Assembly (NCBI GenBank): GCA_016711045.1
Contig: JADJTT010000001.1
Location: 124,001 to 188,000, forward strand
Source: Saprospirales bacterium
Lineage (GTDB): Bacteria; Bacteroidota; Bacteroidia; Chitinophagales; Saprospiraceae
DNA: 64,000 nucleotides
Reading direction: 5' to 3'
In this document: positions 1 to 8,742 of the stretch, one piece after another
How the letters are laid out: each line of letters starts with the position of its first letter
Numbering within the stretch: position 1 is the first letter of the stretch
Program-made: the position numbers and the translations under genes
The notes under the pieces: model-generated
The model's database searches: none
What the model saw: only the letters and a program-made list of their open reading frames with translations
Told to the model about the DNA's origin: nothing

Positions 1-35
1 ATTCAATTCATCCGGGGAAGAATTGTGGATGCGTA

Positions 36-926
36 CTATTGATCAGCAGAAATAGGCCGCATTTTGGATTTCCAGCGCCGGTGCGACCACAGCCAGTCCT
101 CCGGCTTGGCGCGGATCACCGATTCCAGTTTAGCCATATAGGCGTTGGTCACGGCTCCTTCCTGCGTTTGGGAGGGACGTTCGATCAACTCGCTGAAGGT
201 GATCTCATAATAGCCCCGCCGCACCCGCTGAATATCCATATAGAGCACCGGGCAATCCAGCTTCCGGGCGTAAAAATCGGCCCCATGGAGACAGGCCGTC
301 TCCTGATTCAGAAACTGCACCCATTGCGCTTTTTTGTGGCTGGAAGGACTCTGGTCGGACATCATGATGTACAGTGCAGGCGTCGCCGGTAGGTTTTCCA
401 TCGTTTGCCGGGTTTGGTAGTAAGGCGCCAATTGCAGGCCAAACCGGGTTCTGCGCTCCGCCATAAACCGCTCCACCAAGGGGTTGTGAATAGGCTTATA
501 CACCCCGATGACCTGATGCTCCACCTGAAGGGCGAAGGATAACACGCCCCATTCCCAATTGCCGTAATGCGCCGGCATGGCAAACACGTGCTTCCCTTCG
601 TAAAAGAACCGGTTTACCACTTCCGGATTCACAAACCGGTAGCGTTTCAGGACTTCCTCCTTTGAAATAAAAAGCCCCTTCATACCTTCCAGCAGAATGT
701 CTGCCAGATGCCTGTAGAACAGGTTGGTAATCGCGGCCAACTCTTCTTCGCTCTTTTCCGGAAAGGATCGCTGCAAATTGCCCAGCACGATCTTCTTCCT
801 ATACCGAAGCACCCGGTGAAGTACAAATGCCATCCCGTCAGAAAGCCGGAACAGCAGCCAAAAAGGCAAATGCGCAAACAGCATTACCCCGAGCCGGAAA
901 AAAAGGTATTCCAGAAATTGCATCAT
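36..926 (-). CDS. Lysophospholipid acyltransferase, LpxL/HtrB family
   Basis: A 296-residue inner-membrane acyltransferase of the LpxL/LpxM type, which adds secondary acyl chains to lipid A or to a related lysolipid on the cytoplasmic face of the membrane. Seen: a hydrophobic N-terminal segment (about residues 8-33), the catalytic H-x4-E motif in AHYGNWEWG (about residue 118), and a C-terminal WLWSHRRWK block typical of the family. The length is normal. The start MMQF sits 4 nt after a TATCTTTG box. It is divergent from the nucleoid protein gene. The exact acyl acceptor cannot be told from sequence; ornithine-lipid or other acyltransferase roles remain possible. Confidence 0.9.
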   Translation of the reverse strand: MMQFLEYLFFRLGVMLFAHLPFWLLFRLSDGMAFVLHRVLRYRKKIVLGNLQRSFPEKSEEELAAITNLFYRHLADILLEGMKGLFISKEEVLKRYRFVNPEVVNRFFYEGKHVFAMPAHYGNWEWGVLSFALQVEHQVIGVYKPIHNPLVERFMAERRTRFGLQLAPYYQTRQTMENLPATPALYIMMSDQSPSSHKKAQWVQFLNQETACLHGADFYARKLDCPVLYMDIQRVRRGYYEITFSELIERPSQTQEGAVTNAYMAKLESVIRAKPEDWLWSHRRWKSKMRPISADQ

Positions 927-930
927 TTTG

Positions 931-938
931 CAAAGATA
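931..938 (-). promoter_or_regulatory. Putative -7 box TATCTTTG upstream of the acyltransferase
   Basis: Read on the minus strand this matches the Bacteroidota -7 consensus TAnnTTTG. Only 4 nt separate it from the start codon at 926, so a transcript beginning about 7 nt downstream would be nearly leaderless. No clear -33 element is seen. Confidence 0.45.
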
Positions 939-986
939 TGATCAAAAAATACCGTGGGGCCATTTGCAGGTGCTTATCTTCGTGTC

Positions 987-2024
987 ATGTTCCAATTCGA
1001 CAATATACAACTCAAGCACCTGGCCCTGCATCGGGTAGGTAACAGGCACCGGGAAGAAACCAACTTCTTCTCCAACGCGCTTCTCGACCCTCATGAAGAT
1101 GTGGAGGTTGCGCTCAAACGCTATTTCCTGCGCCCGTTTAAAAAAGCATCGTCGCTATACCGGTTTCAGCACAGCAGCGACCTGCAGTTGAATGAGGTCT
1201 ATTCCTATGCGCAAAAGATCTTTGAAGATCCCCTGCAATTGCTGGAGCAGTCCCGCCACATCGTGGAGCATCTTTACAACCAATCCAACCACCCCAATAT
1301 CAAGACCGGGGAGGTATATGTAGCCTATTTTTCCGACCTGCTGCTCGAAGATGAGCTCGTCGATGCGATAGGCATTTTCAAATCGGAACGCAAAAGCGCC
1401 TTTCTCAAGATCACAGAATACCTCAGCAGCCTGCAGTTATCGCGCATCGAGGGTATTGACATCGACCAGTTTGACAAAGGGTGCCTGATCGCCGATACCC
1501 TTGAAGAGGACGGCTACCGCCTTTTTACGGTCGACAACAACAACTACGACGCGCAATATTGGCCCTATCATTTTCTCAATGTCGACTTTGTGGAAGACAA
1601 GCACTTCCACACCATGAAGTACCTCGAGTTGTGCGATGATTTTTCCCGCTCTTTCGTGGCGCCCCAAAGCGACAAACGCGAGCAGCTCCATTTCATGGCG
1701 CAGGCAGCCGATTATTTTCAGCAAAACGATGCCTTTCAACTCAATGAATTTACCGAGCGTTTTTTGCCCGATGAACCGGCACAGCATGCCTTTAGCAACC
1801 TCCGCACCGATTATGGCTTAGATCAGGTCAGTAATTTCCCCATTTCACCCCAGGCCTTAAAGGAATCGCGCAGGTTGTTCAAAAACCGCATCCAGCTCGA
1901 CACCAAAATTCAGATCCAACTCGACTTTCAGCACCCCGACATCAGTGAGCGCTTTCTCGAACGCGGATTTGACGAGGAAAGAGGGATGCATTATTATAAA
2001 GTGTATTTCAACGAGGAACTGTGA
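987..2024 (+). CDS. 37-kDa nucleoid-associated protein, NdpA/YejK family
   Basis: About 345 residues, matching the NdpA (PF04245) family of nucleoid-associated proteins. Seen: an N-terminal block with VGNRHREETNFFSN, a central LYNQSNHPNIKTGEVYVAYF segment and the acidic GCLIADTLEEDGYRLF stretch, as in family members. I place the start at MFQFDNIQ (987) because homologues begin there; an in-frame ATG at 954 would add 11 unconserved residues. It is convergent with the P450 gene, with a shared hairpin terminator between them. Function beyond nucleoid association is not established for Bacteroidota members. Confidence 0.85.
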   Translation: MFQFDNIQLKHLALHRVGNRHREETNFFSNALLDPHEDVEVALKRYFLRPFKKASSLYRFQHSSDLQLNEVYSYAQKIFEDPLQLLEQSRHIVEHLYNQSNHPNIKTGEVYVAYFSDLLLEDELVDAIGIFKSERKSAFLKITEYLSSLQLSRIEGIDIDQFDKGCLIADTLEEDGYRLFTVDNNNYDAQYWPYHFLNVDFVEDKHFHTMKYLELCDDFSRSFVAPQSDKREQLHFMAQAADYFQQNDAFQLNEFTERFLPDEPAQHAFSNLRTDYGLDQVSNFPISPQALKESRRLFKNRIQLDTKIQIQLDFQHPDISERFLERGFDEERGMHYYKVYFNEEL

Positions 2025-2030
2025 TTTTTT

Positions 2031-2063
2031 TAACAGGCATGGGGCGGCGCCCCATGCCTGTTA
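2031..2063. terminator. Bidirectional hairpin terminator
   Basis: A 15-bp perfect stem (2031-2045 with 2049-2063, GC-rich core GGCATGGGGC) and a 3-nt loop lie between the convergent ndpA-like and P450 genes. A T tract follows on the plus side and an A tract precedes it, so it can work in both directions. The right arm contains the P450 stop codon. Confidence 0.8.
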
Positions 2064-3413
2064 TGATTTTTTATTTTTCACCTTCATCAGGATTCCATCC
2101 CTTGGCTTCAGGGTTACCAGTGGCTGTGGTACGATCTGCTGCCCGGGAACCAGTTCGAAGCTAAACCGTTGTAAAAGCAGTACGAGCAATAGCTGGATCT
2201 CCACCAGGGCAAAATGGTTGCCAATACACATTCGGGGACCGGCGCCAAAGGGCATATAGGCCAATTTAGGGCGTTCTTTCTCCTTCCCGGGCGCAAATCG
2301 GTTGGGATCAAACCGCTCCGGATCGGGCCAATAATCCGGATTGCGATGTAGCCCATACACGCTGAAAAACACACTACTCCCTTTCGGAATACGATACCCC
2401 ATGATCGCATCATCGGCCATGGCGATGCGCCCAAACGCATGTGCCGGGGGGAACAGGCGCATACTTTCTTCCATTACCTGCCGGGTGTATGACAACCGGG
2501 GAAGATCCTCCCAGGCCGGCGGCCTACCCTCCAATACAGTGGCGATCTCGGCTACCAACTTTTGCATAATATCCGGATGTTGTGTGAGGAGCATCAGGGT
2601 CCACGACAGGGCATTGGCCGAAGTCTCGTGCCCGGCGGCAAAGAGGGTGATCGCTTCGTCCCGCAACTGCTGGTCGCTCATACCCGCCCCGCTTTCGGCG
2701 TCCTGGGCTTCCACCAGCATGGTGAGCAGGTCATCAGGCCGTTTAGTAGCTTGACGCCTTTCGGCAATGATCCGGAATATCCATTCGTCAAAATAGGCCT
2801 TACGAGCTTCGATCTTACGCCGCCGCCCGTTGAGGCGCCACACCGGAGCCATCCAGGGGTGGGTGGTCATATACATGGAATAATCCTGTACATCCATCAC
2901 GTATTGGTAGATCTCTTCCCGATCCTTTTCCATCGTCGTGCTGAACAAGGCGTGCAGCACAATATCTGCGGTCACCTGCATCATTTCCCGGGTAATATCG
3001 AGGGACGTTTCATCTCCCGCCCGTTGCCGGAGATCGGTACAAAACCCCAATGCCGTTTGGGACATAATTTCAAACAAGCCAGGCAATTGGTTTTTATAAA
3101 AAGCAGGTTGTATCATTTGCCGTTGCCTGCGCCACAGGTCTCCTTCGCTGGTCAGCAGGCCCTGGCCCAGAAACAGGCTTAAATGCCGAAAAAGCGGTCC
3201 TTTTCGGTAATTCCGGTGATTCACCTGCAATACGTGGCGGATCGCCTCCAGATTCGTAGTGAGGAGGATGGTTCGATGGAGTAATCGAATTTGAAACAGA
3301 TCGCCGGATCGGGGTACTTGCCGGACGACAAACCCCAGGGGATCACGAATAAATTCTCGCGGGATTAATTGAAAACGACTCCCCTGGGAAAACGGGACGG
3401 CTTTTAAGGGCAT
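2061..3413 (-). CDS. Cytochrome P450
   Basis: A roughly 450-residue haem-thiolate monooxygenase. Seen: the I-helix oxygen-binding motif AGHETS, the K-helix ExxR in MEESMRLFPP, the PERFDPNRF meander and the Cys-ligand loop FGAGPRMCIGNHFA near the C-terminus. It has no fused reductase, so it must use separate redox partners, which are not visible nearby. The start MPLKAVPF at 3413 is preferred; an in-frame ATG 28 codons upstream adds a basic stretch overlapping the intergenic hairpins. It resembles soluble CYP4/CYP102-type bacterial P450s that oxidise fatty acids or terpenoids, but the substrate is unknown. It is divergent from gyrB. Confidence 0.92.
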   Translation of the reverse strand: MPLKAVPFSQGSRFQLIPREFIRDPLGFVVRQVPRSGDLFQIRLLHRTILLTTNLEAIRHVLQVNHRNYRKGPLFRHLSLFLGQGLLTSEGDLWRRQRQMIQPAFYKNQLPGLFEIMSQTALGFCTDLRQRAGDETSLDITREMMQVTADIVLHALFSTTMEKDREEIYQYVMDVQDYSMYMTTHPWMAPVWRLNGRRRKIEARKAYFDEWIFRIIAERRQATKRPDDLLTMLVEAQDAESGAGMSDQQLRDEAITLFAAGHETSANALSWTLMLLTQHPDIMQKLVAEIATVLEGRPPAWEDLPRLSYTRQVMEESMRLFPPAHAFGRIAMADDAIMGYRIPKGSSVFFSVYGLHRNPDYWPDPERFDPNRFAPGKEKERPKLAYMPFGAGPRMCIGNHFALVEIQLLLVLLLQRFSFELVPGQQIVPQPLVTLKPRDGILMKVKNKKS

Positions 3414-3440
3414 TTTTTTTCTCAAAAATGCAAAAATTAT

Positions 3441-3489
3441 GTGGTTTGCCAGCTTTCGGCAGGCAAACCACCTGCAAGTAGCGCGACCG
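3441..3489 (+). repeat. Intergenic two-part hairpin repeat, copy 1
   Basis: A perfect 10-bp stem GTGGTTTGCC / GGCAAACCAC (3441-3450 with 3462-3471) around an 11-nt loop is followed by CTGCAAGTAGCGCGACCG. About 80 percent of these 49 bases match 62166-62214 upstream of asd. Both copies lie in divergent promoter regions in the same orientation. Function is unknown. Confidence 0.7.
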
Positions 3490-3591
3490 TGCAACACTTA
3501 GGGTGCTGGGGTGTTACTTAGGGGTGATTCCGGTTGGAAAAAACCAGTCCATATTTTTTGGAAAACCCCCTGAATTTAGGCGCGAAAATTG

Positions 3592-3599
3592 TACTTTTG
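3592..3599 (+). promoter_or_regulatory. Putative -7 box TACTTTTG upstream of gyrB
   Basis: It matches TAnnTTTG and ends 4 nt before the chosen gyrB start at 3604. If used, the mRNA would start at or inside the start codon. No good -33 element is seen. Confidence 0.4.
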
Positions 3600-3603
3600 C
3601 CAC

Positions 3604-5580
3604 ATGAGTTTATCAGAAAAAGAAGTGAAAAAACCCAGTACTTACACCGCAGAAAACATTACCGCCCTCGAAGGTCTGGAAGCCGTCCGGAAGAGGCCGA
3701 GTATGTACATTGGCAGTACGGACATCAAAGGCCTGCACCATTTGGTTTGGGAGGTAGTAGACAACTCCATCGACGAGCACCTTGCCGGGTATTGCACCCA
3801 TATTGAGGTCTATATCCATACCAATAATTCCGTAACCGTCCGCGATAACGGCAGGGGTATTCCGACCGAGATCCAGTCCAAGCTGAAAAAATCAGCACTG
3901 GAAATCGTCATGACCGTCCTGCATGCCGGTGGTAAATTTGACAAAGACACCTATAAAGTGTCTGGTGGTCTTCACGGGGTGGGGGTCTCCTGCGTCAATG
4001 CCCTCTCCGTGCACCTGCGCGCAGAAGTGCGCCGCGAAGGCAAGATCTTCGAACAGGAATACAAACGGGGTAAACCCCTATACGACGTGCGTGAAATCGG
4101 CGAAATCGGCGATGATGACGAAACCGGCACGCTCGTTACCTTTTTCCCCGACGACCTCATTTTCGAGACCCTCGAATTTAAGTTCGAAGTGCTGGCCAAC
4201 CGCCTGCGGGAGTTATCCTTTCTCAACAGCGGGCTCACACTGACCCTGGTCGACGAGCGCGTTCCGGATGAGAAAACGGGCTTTCTCACAGAGACCTTCT
4301 TTTCCGAAGGCGGTCTGGCCGAATTCGTTCAATACCTCGATGAAAGCCGCAGTCGGTTGATCGAAAAACCGATCCATATTATCGGCAAAGAAGATAACGT
4401 AGAGGTGGAAGTGGCTATGCAATACAATACCACTTATACCGAGAATATCTTCTCCTACGTCAACAACATCAATACCCGGGATGGGGGCACGCACGTCAGC
4501 GGGTTCCGCCGCGCCATCGCCCGCTTGTTCAAACAATACGGCGACGATAACGGCCAGTTTAAAAAACTCAAATTCAGCATTTCCGGGGAGGACTTCCGCG
4601 AAGGCTTGACGGCCATTATTTCGGTGAAAGTGCAAGAACCGCAGTTCAAAGGCCAGACCAAGGGCGAACTGGGCAACTCGGAAGTGACGGGGATCGTATC
4701 CCGCATTGTGGGAGATGAACTCAAACACTGGCTCGAAGAGCACCCCAATGAGTCGCGCAAGATCGTCGACAAGATCATTCTGGCCGCTACGGCCCGCCAC
4801 GCCGCCCGCAAAGCGCGGGAGATGGTGCAGCGCAAAAACGTGCTAACCGGCAGCGGACTTCCCGGCAAATTATCCGACTGTGCTTCCAAGGACCCGGGGG
4901 AAAGCGAACTCTTCCTGGTGGAGGGGGATTCGGCCGGCGGTACCGCTAAACAAGGACGCGAACGGCATTTCCAGGCTATCCTTCCCCTGCGAGGAAAAAT
5001 CCTCAACGTGGAAAAAGCGATGGAACACAAGATCTACGAAAACGAAGAGATCAAGAATATGTTTACCGCATTGGGCGTGAGCATCTCTGAAAATGACGAG
5101 GGCGAACGCATACTCAATGTGGAAAAACTCCGCTACCACAAAGTCGTTATCATGTGCGACGCCGACGTCGACGGCAGCCACATCACCACCCTTATCCTGA
5201 CTTTTTTCTTCCGCTATATGCGGGCGCTTATTGAACAAGGGTACATTTACATCGCCCAACCTCCGCTCTACATGGTCAAAAAAGGTAAGCAATTTCGCTA
5301 CTGCTGGAATGAGGAGGAACGCGCAGATGCAGTCAACCAATATTCAGGGGGCAAAAATGATGACTCGGTAAAAATACAGCGCTACAAAGGTTTGGGAGAG
5401 ATGAACGCCGAACAACTCTGGGAAACAACCATGGATCCTAGTACCCGAATCCTGCAGCAGGTCACCATCGATGATGCCCTGGAAGCAGATCGCGTATTTT
5501 CTATGCTGATGGGAGATGAGGTGCCGCCCCGGCGCGCCTTCATCGAACGGAACGCTAAGTATGCTAAAGTGGATGTGTAG
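3604..5580 (+). CDS. gyrB: DNA gyrase subunit B
   Basis: A 658-residue ATPase/TOPRIM subunit of DNA gyrase, which introduces negative supercoils with GyrA. Seen in order: the GHKL ATPase motifs EVVDNSIDE, DNGRGIP and GGLHGVGVSCVNALS in the first 150 residues, the transducer domain, the TOPRIM motifs EGDSAGG and DADVDGSHI, and the C-terminal IQRYKGLGEMNAEQLWETTM block. The length and the ending GDEVPPRRAFIERNA fit GyrB rather than ParE; a separate parC is present at 40321, and gyrA and parE are outside the window. The start MSLSEKEVKK at 3604 is preferred over an ATG five codons upstream. Confidence 0.95.
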   Translation: MSLSEKEVKKPSTYTAENITALEGLEAVRKRPSMYIGSTDIKGLHHLVWEVVDNSIDEHLAGYCTHIEVYIHTNNSVTVRDNGRGIPTEIQSKLKKSALEIVMTVLHAGGKFDKDTYKVSGGLHGVGVSCVNALSVHLRAEVRREGKIFEQEYKRGKPLYDVREIGEIGDDDETGTLVTFFPDDLIFETLEFKFEVLANRLRELSFLNSGLTLTLVDERVPDEKTGFLTETFFSEGGLAEFVQYLDESRSRLIEKPIHIIGKEDNVEVEVAMQYNTTYTENIFSYVNNINTRDGGTHVSGFRRAIARLFKQYGDDNGQFKKLKFSISGEDFREGLTAIISVKVQEPQFKGQTKGELGNSEVTGIVSRIVGDELKHWLEEHPNESRKIVDKIILAATARHAARKAREMVQRKNVLTGSGLPGKLSDCASKDPGESELFLVEGDSAGGTAKQGRERHFQAILPLRGKILNVEKAMEHKIYENEEIKNMFTALGVSISENDEGERILNVEKLRYHKVVIMCDADVDGSHITTLILTFFFRYMRALIEQGYIYIAQPPLYMVKKGKQFRYCWNEEERADAVNQYSGGKNDDSVKIQRYKGLGEMNAEQLWETTMDPSTRILQQVTIDDALEADRVFSMLMGDEVPPRRAFIERNAKYAKVDV

Positions 5581-5656
5581 ATCCGTGCGTTAAGGAATAT
5601 CACTTCTTTGTGTACGGCTCGATTTAAACGCATAACCCGACTGTTTTATACATAGA

Positions 5657-5688
5657 AAAAGGATAGCGGCGCGAGCCGCTATCCTTTT
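5657..5688. terminator. Bidirectional terminator with GCGA tetraloop
   Basis: A 14-bp perfect stem AAAAGGATAGCGGC / GCCGCTATCCTTTT is closed by GCGA, a GNRA-type loop. It lies between gyrB and the convergent lipoprotein gene and has a T-rich tail on the plus side and an A-rich lead on the other. Confidence 0.85.
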
Positions 5689-5714
5689 CTGTTTTTGGGA
5701 TATGCGAACGATAC

Positions 5715-6128
5715 TTACCTGGGTTGCAGGTGGAACTCGTTTCCATCGGCATCAAGTACCCAAAACTCCTTATCTGTCAGGCGAAGGATATCGTATTCCT
5801 GAATGCCCCCTAACAGTCCGTCTGTGATAAGCTGAAAAACAGCGCCATTGTCGAGCAAATTCCAACTTCCATTGAGTACCACACCTGCGCCAAGTACGTC
5901 AAACTCCACTTTGGCATCTCCCTCTACCGTGAAGGTCCAGACCCAACTGTCATAATTGTTCGTTATGTCATTCCCGTTGGAATTGGTCACTTTATCTGCC
6001 ACCCACACGTTGTCAATGCGGTTTTTCTTTGGCAAAATGGAAATGAGCGGACCATCTTCATAGATCGTACAGCTTGAAAATACCAGGCCCAGGAAAGAAG
6101 CCAGCAATGCAATTTTTAGCGATTTCAT
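5715..6128 (-). CDS. Small lipocalin-like lipoprotein
   Basis: A 137-residue predicted lipoprotein. Seen: a signal peptide (residues 1-18) ending in the lipobox FSSC with Cys19, then a beta-rich domain with alternating W/F and charged residues (DSWVWTFTVEGDAKVEFD) like the small lipocalin-fold proteins of Bacteroidota. It should be anchored to a membrane and face the periplasm or the outside. It lies alone between gyrB and the HlyD-type gene. I do not recognise a specific function. Confidence 0.7.
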   Translation of the reverse strand: MKSLKIALLASFLGLVFSSCTIYEDGPLISILPKKNRIDNVWVADKVTNSNGNDITNNYDSWVWTFTVEGDAKVEFDVLGAGVVLNGSWNLLDNGAVFQLITDGLLGGIQEYDILRLTDKEFWVLDADGNEFHLQPR

Positions 6129-6205
6129 ATAAGAATATTTGAGTGGTAGAATGAATCGGTTTTCGGTTTCCCAATTAGAACGATGGAACGGGGCTTTTTC
6201 TTGCC

Positions 6206-7462
6206 TCAGAGCCGCTTTAGCCCTTCCAGCAAGCGAATGAGCAATCGTTTTTTGGAAGTGTAGATGCGCGCGGTAGCGGGTATCTCAGGCCCCATTGGCA
6301 AGATCCGTCCGGTTTCGGTAATTAGAGAATCCGGCAACGCAATTTCCACAAGGAATGATTCATTTTCTGAAAGAGGGGAAATTTGACTCACCTCTCCCTG
6401 CAACGAACCGTATTCTTCATAGGGAAATGCATCGAGCCGCAACTCAACTTCGGCTCCTTTCGCCACCCGGCCGGCGCCCCGGGCCGGCAGCCACCCCTGG
6501 GCCTGCCACCCTGAACCTGCCGCTCCATCGCTTACCGCCAGCGTGGCCTCCCCTTCTTCTACCCATTGCAAAGGCTTGAGCGGCCGACTGAAACGCACCT
6601 CTCCGGCATGTCGTGCACGGGTTAAATGGCGTTCTGCCCAATCTCGTTGCATCGCCATCAGCATCCTCCACTCCTGCTCCCAATCTTCTTTTTTTTGCCG
6701 AAACGATTTATTGTCCTGCAAGGCAAGCTCAAGTTGCCCTTTTTCCAACGCCTCCCGCTGGATTGCAACCTGAAGAAATTCCGATTCGATTGCCTCGACG
6801 GCTGCTCTTTTCTCCAGAAAATTGGCCTCAGCGCCGGCTAATGCCTCCTGACTGACCGTATTTTGCTCCGCTAACCGGGCATACCGCTGCCTGGTGGCCT
6901 CCGCCAAATCCGCCTGCGCCGACAGGGTTACTCTGCGTTGCGTAAGGGAGGCTTCCATATTTTCCAGCAACGCCAGTTGCCGGAGCGTTGCCGGTGACAA
7001 GCGTGCAGCCCGGGCCGTCTGCAACTCCGACTGATAGGCTTCCCAGCGGGAAAGGGCCAGGGCCCACTGGCCCTCCAATTCGCCCAGTTCAAGTGCATCG
7101 ACCTGTTGGATACCGGCCGGTTCGGTTGGAGGGTTCATCGCAGCCAATGCCACGACATCCTCCCAGGACGCGCTGGTTTTCCAGACCAGCAGCACAGCCC
7201 CGGAGTCTACTTGCTGCCCGTTTTGCACCGGAATATCGGCAATTTGATCAGAGATGACTGCATAAAACCGGTCGACCCGATCGGTGGCCTGAACCATGAC
7301 CCGTATGGTGAAAATATCGGGATACCGGATCAGCCAGGCCAGCAGAAAAAGAAGGGTAAAAAAACCTGAAAAAATTACCAATGCCCAGCGGGCTCTGCCA
7401 CTTGCAAAGCCGCCCAGCAATTGTTCGGCCGGCTCCCGGTGCTTGTGATCTTCGTGGGGCAT
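6206..7462 (-). CDS. HlyD-family membrane fusion (periplasmic adaptor) protein
   Basis: A 418-residue periplasmic adaptor. Seen: a short cytoplasmic N-terminus, one membrane segment (about residues 27-46), a biotinyl-lipoyl-like half motif (about 70-90, ISDQIADIPVQNGQQVDSG), a long alpha-helical hairpin rich in Q/E/R (about 140-275), and a C-terminal beta-barrel domain. Such adaptors link an inner-membrane ABC exporter, often a peptidase-containing bacteriocin-type one, to a TolC-like pore. No ABC or TolC gene lies next to it, so its partner must be elsewhere or lost. It is transcribed away from tRNA-Leu, with a terminator hairpin between them. Confidence 0.85.
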   Translation of the reverse strand: MPHEDHKHREPAEQLLGGFASGRARWALVIFSGFFTLLFLLAWLIRYPDIFTIRVMVQATDRVDRFYAVISDQIADIPVQNGQQVDSGAVLLVWKTSASWEDVVALAAMNPPTEPAGIQQVDALELGELEGQWALALSRWEAYQSELQTARAARLSPATLRQLALLENMEASLTQRRVTLSAQADLAEATRQRYARLAEQNTVSQEALAGAEANFLEKRAAVEAIESEFLQVAIQREALEKGQLELALQDNKSFRQKKEDWEQEWRMLMAMQRDWAERHLTRARHAGEVRFSRPLKPLQWVEEGEATLAVSDGAAGSGWQAQGWLPARGAGRVAKGAEVELRLDAFPYEEYGSLQGEVSQISPLSENESFLVEIALPDSLITETGRILPMGPEIPATARIYTSKKRLLIRLLEGLKRL

Positions 7463-7490
7463 CTATTGTAAAACTACGACATTCAAAAAG

Positions 7491-7526
7491 AAAAGGCGAA
7501 TGCTACTTTCGAAGCATTCGCCTTTT
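7491..7526 (-). terminator. Terminator hairpin behind tRNA-Leu
   Basis: A 14-bp perfect stem (7491-7504 with 7513-7526, core AAAGGCGAATGCT) has an 8-nt loop. On the minus strand it directly follows the tRNA 3' end and is followed by a T-rich run, so it should end the tRNA transcript before the hlyD-like gene. Confidence 0.8.
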
Positions 7527-7527
7527 G

Positions 7528-7611
7528 TGCCCAGAACAGGACTCGAACCTGCACACCCTTACGAGCACTACCCCCTCAAAGTAGCGTGTCTACCAATTTC
7601 ACCATCTGGGC
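7528..7611 (-). tRNA. tRNA-Leu (anticodon GAG)
   Basis: An 84-nt class II tRNA. Seen on the minus strand: acceptor stem GCCCAGA / TCTGGGC with discriminator A, D-arm with AATTGGTAGA, anticodon stem CTACT / GGTAG around the loop TTGAGGG giving anticodon GAG at 7575-7577 (reads CUC/CUU), a long variable arm, and T-arm with GTTCGAGTCC. CCA is not encoded. The long variable arm and D-loop fit leucine. Confidence 0.95.
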
Positions 7612-7712
7612 AGATTTCCAACATGCAAACAAATACGCATTTGGAATGGTTCCGCAAAGTTATGGATTGAACCGACATTTCAAAATAGGAAATCCTTTTT
7701 TTTAATGATCCA

Positions 7713-8708
7713 TTACCCCTTTGCCTTGGCCATTTCTTCTTTCAGAAAGCCAATTATTCGAATCTCCATGGCATCCAACCCCTGCAATTCGGCCAGATAC
7801 AGCGATATCCAGTCGACGAGGTGAACTAAATAGAGGGTTTGCGCGGTAAAGGTTTCCCCTTTGGCAAATATCTCCAGCCGCGAGGCGGCAAATTCACTGA
7901 CCACTTCCCGGGTAATATCCAGCCGGAGTTTATTTTCAGGCGATTCTCCGGAATGACGAAAGAAAATAGCCGCCAACCCTGGCTGATCCCGCCGCCAGCC
8001 CACCAGCTCATTGTGATTCATCTCGGGAAGTACATGATGCCAGGACAGCATTTTCGAATTTTCCGCTAATTGCTGCCGAAACCGCACGGCAACCGGTTCC
8101 AGTGCCCCGGTGGTATACAACACCGGGATCTTTCCCAACAAAAAGCCTGCAATCTGCTTGGCTTTTTCATGAAACTCCTCATGCAGGGATTCCAGAAACG
8201 GGGCCGCTGCCGAAATCTCCTCCAGCAACGTCGGCCCAATCAGTCCCAAGTGCTGCAATACGGAAAGTTGGGCGACCATGGAATACCCCAAGCAAGCCCG
8301 GGGCGCCGGTTGGCCTGTTGGCAACAATACCTGGTCCCAGCCATTTTCACGCGCCAATTCCGAAAGTGTCCCACCCGAGGTGATGGCAACGATCCGGGCC
8401 CCGCGCTCCATTCCCTGCCGGCAGGCAGCCAGGGTTTCTTCCGTGTTCCCGGAATAGGAAGAAGCAATGAGCAGGGTATTCTCCCCCACATAAGCCGGCA
8501 ACACATAGTCTTTCACGACCAAAAGGGGCGCCTTGCATTTATCGCGGATAAAAGCCGCCACAAAGTCAGCGCCTATGCCGGATCCTCCCATCCCAGCTAC
8601 TACAATCTGGCGGATATCTCTATCTAACGGACGGATCGAGGCCGCTTTTCCAATAGACAATGCCTCCCGGAGTTGGTCGGGAAAGTCTAATATCAGTTGA
8701 TGCATCAT
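7713..8708 (-). CDS. Bifunctional phosphoglucose/phosphomannose isomerase (SIS domain)
   Basis: A 331-residue sugar isomerase of the PGI/PMI family (two SIS folds), which interconverts glucose-6-P or mannose-6-P with fructose-6-P. Seen: GMGGSGIGADFV (about residue 39), the SIS phosphate loop SYSGNTEET (about 83), the family-typical PEMNHNELVGW block (about 225) and a C-terminal HLVDWISLYLAE segment containing the conserved His. It lies 34 nt downstream of the interrupted pgi gene on the same strand, so the two may be co-transcribed. It could take over phosphoglucose isomerase activity if the truncated Pgi is inactive. Confidence 0.9.
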   Translation of the reverse strand: MMHQLILDFPDQLREALSIGKAASIRPLDRDIRQIVVAGMGGSGIGADFVAAFIRDKCKAPLLVVKDYVLPAYVGENTLLIASSYSGNTEETLAACRQGMERGARIVAITSGGTLSELARENGWDQVLLPTGQPAPRACLGYSMVAQLSVLQHLGLIGPTLLEEISAAAPFLESLHEEFHEKAKQIAGFLLGKIPVLYTTGALEPVAVRFRQQLAENSKMLSWHHVLPEMNHNELVGWRRDQPGLAAIFFRHSGESPENKLRLDITREVVSEFAASRLEIFAKGETFTAQTLYLVHLVDWISLYLAELQGLDAMEIRIIGFLKEEMAKAKG

Positions 8709-8742
8709 AAAAAATAATATTTAAAGGGTATCTCGCACCTGG

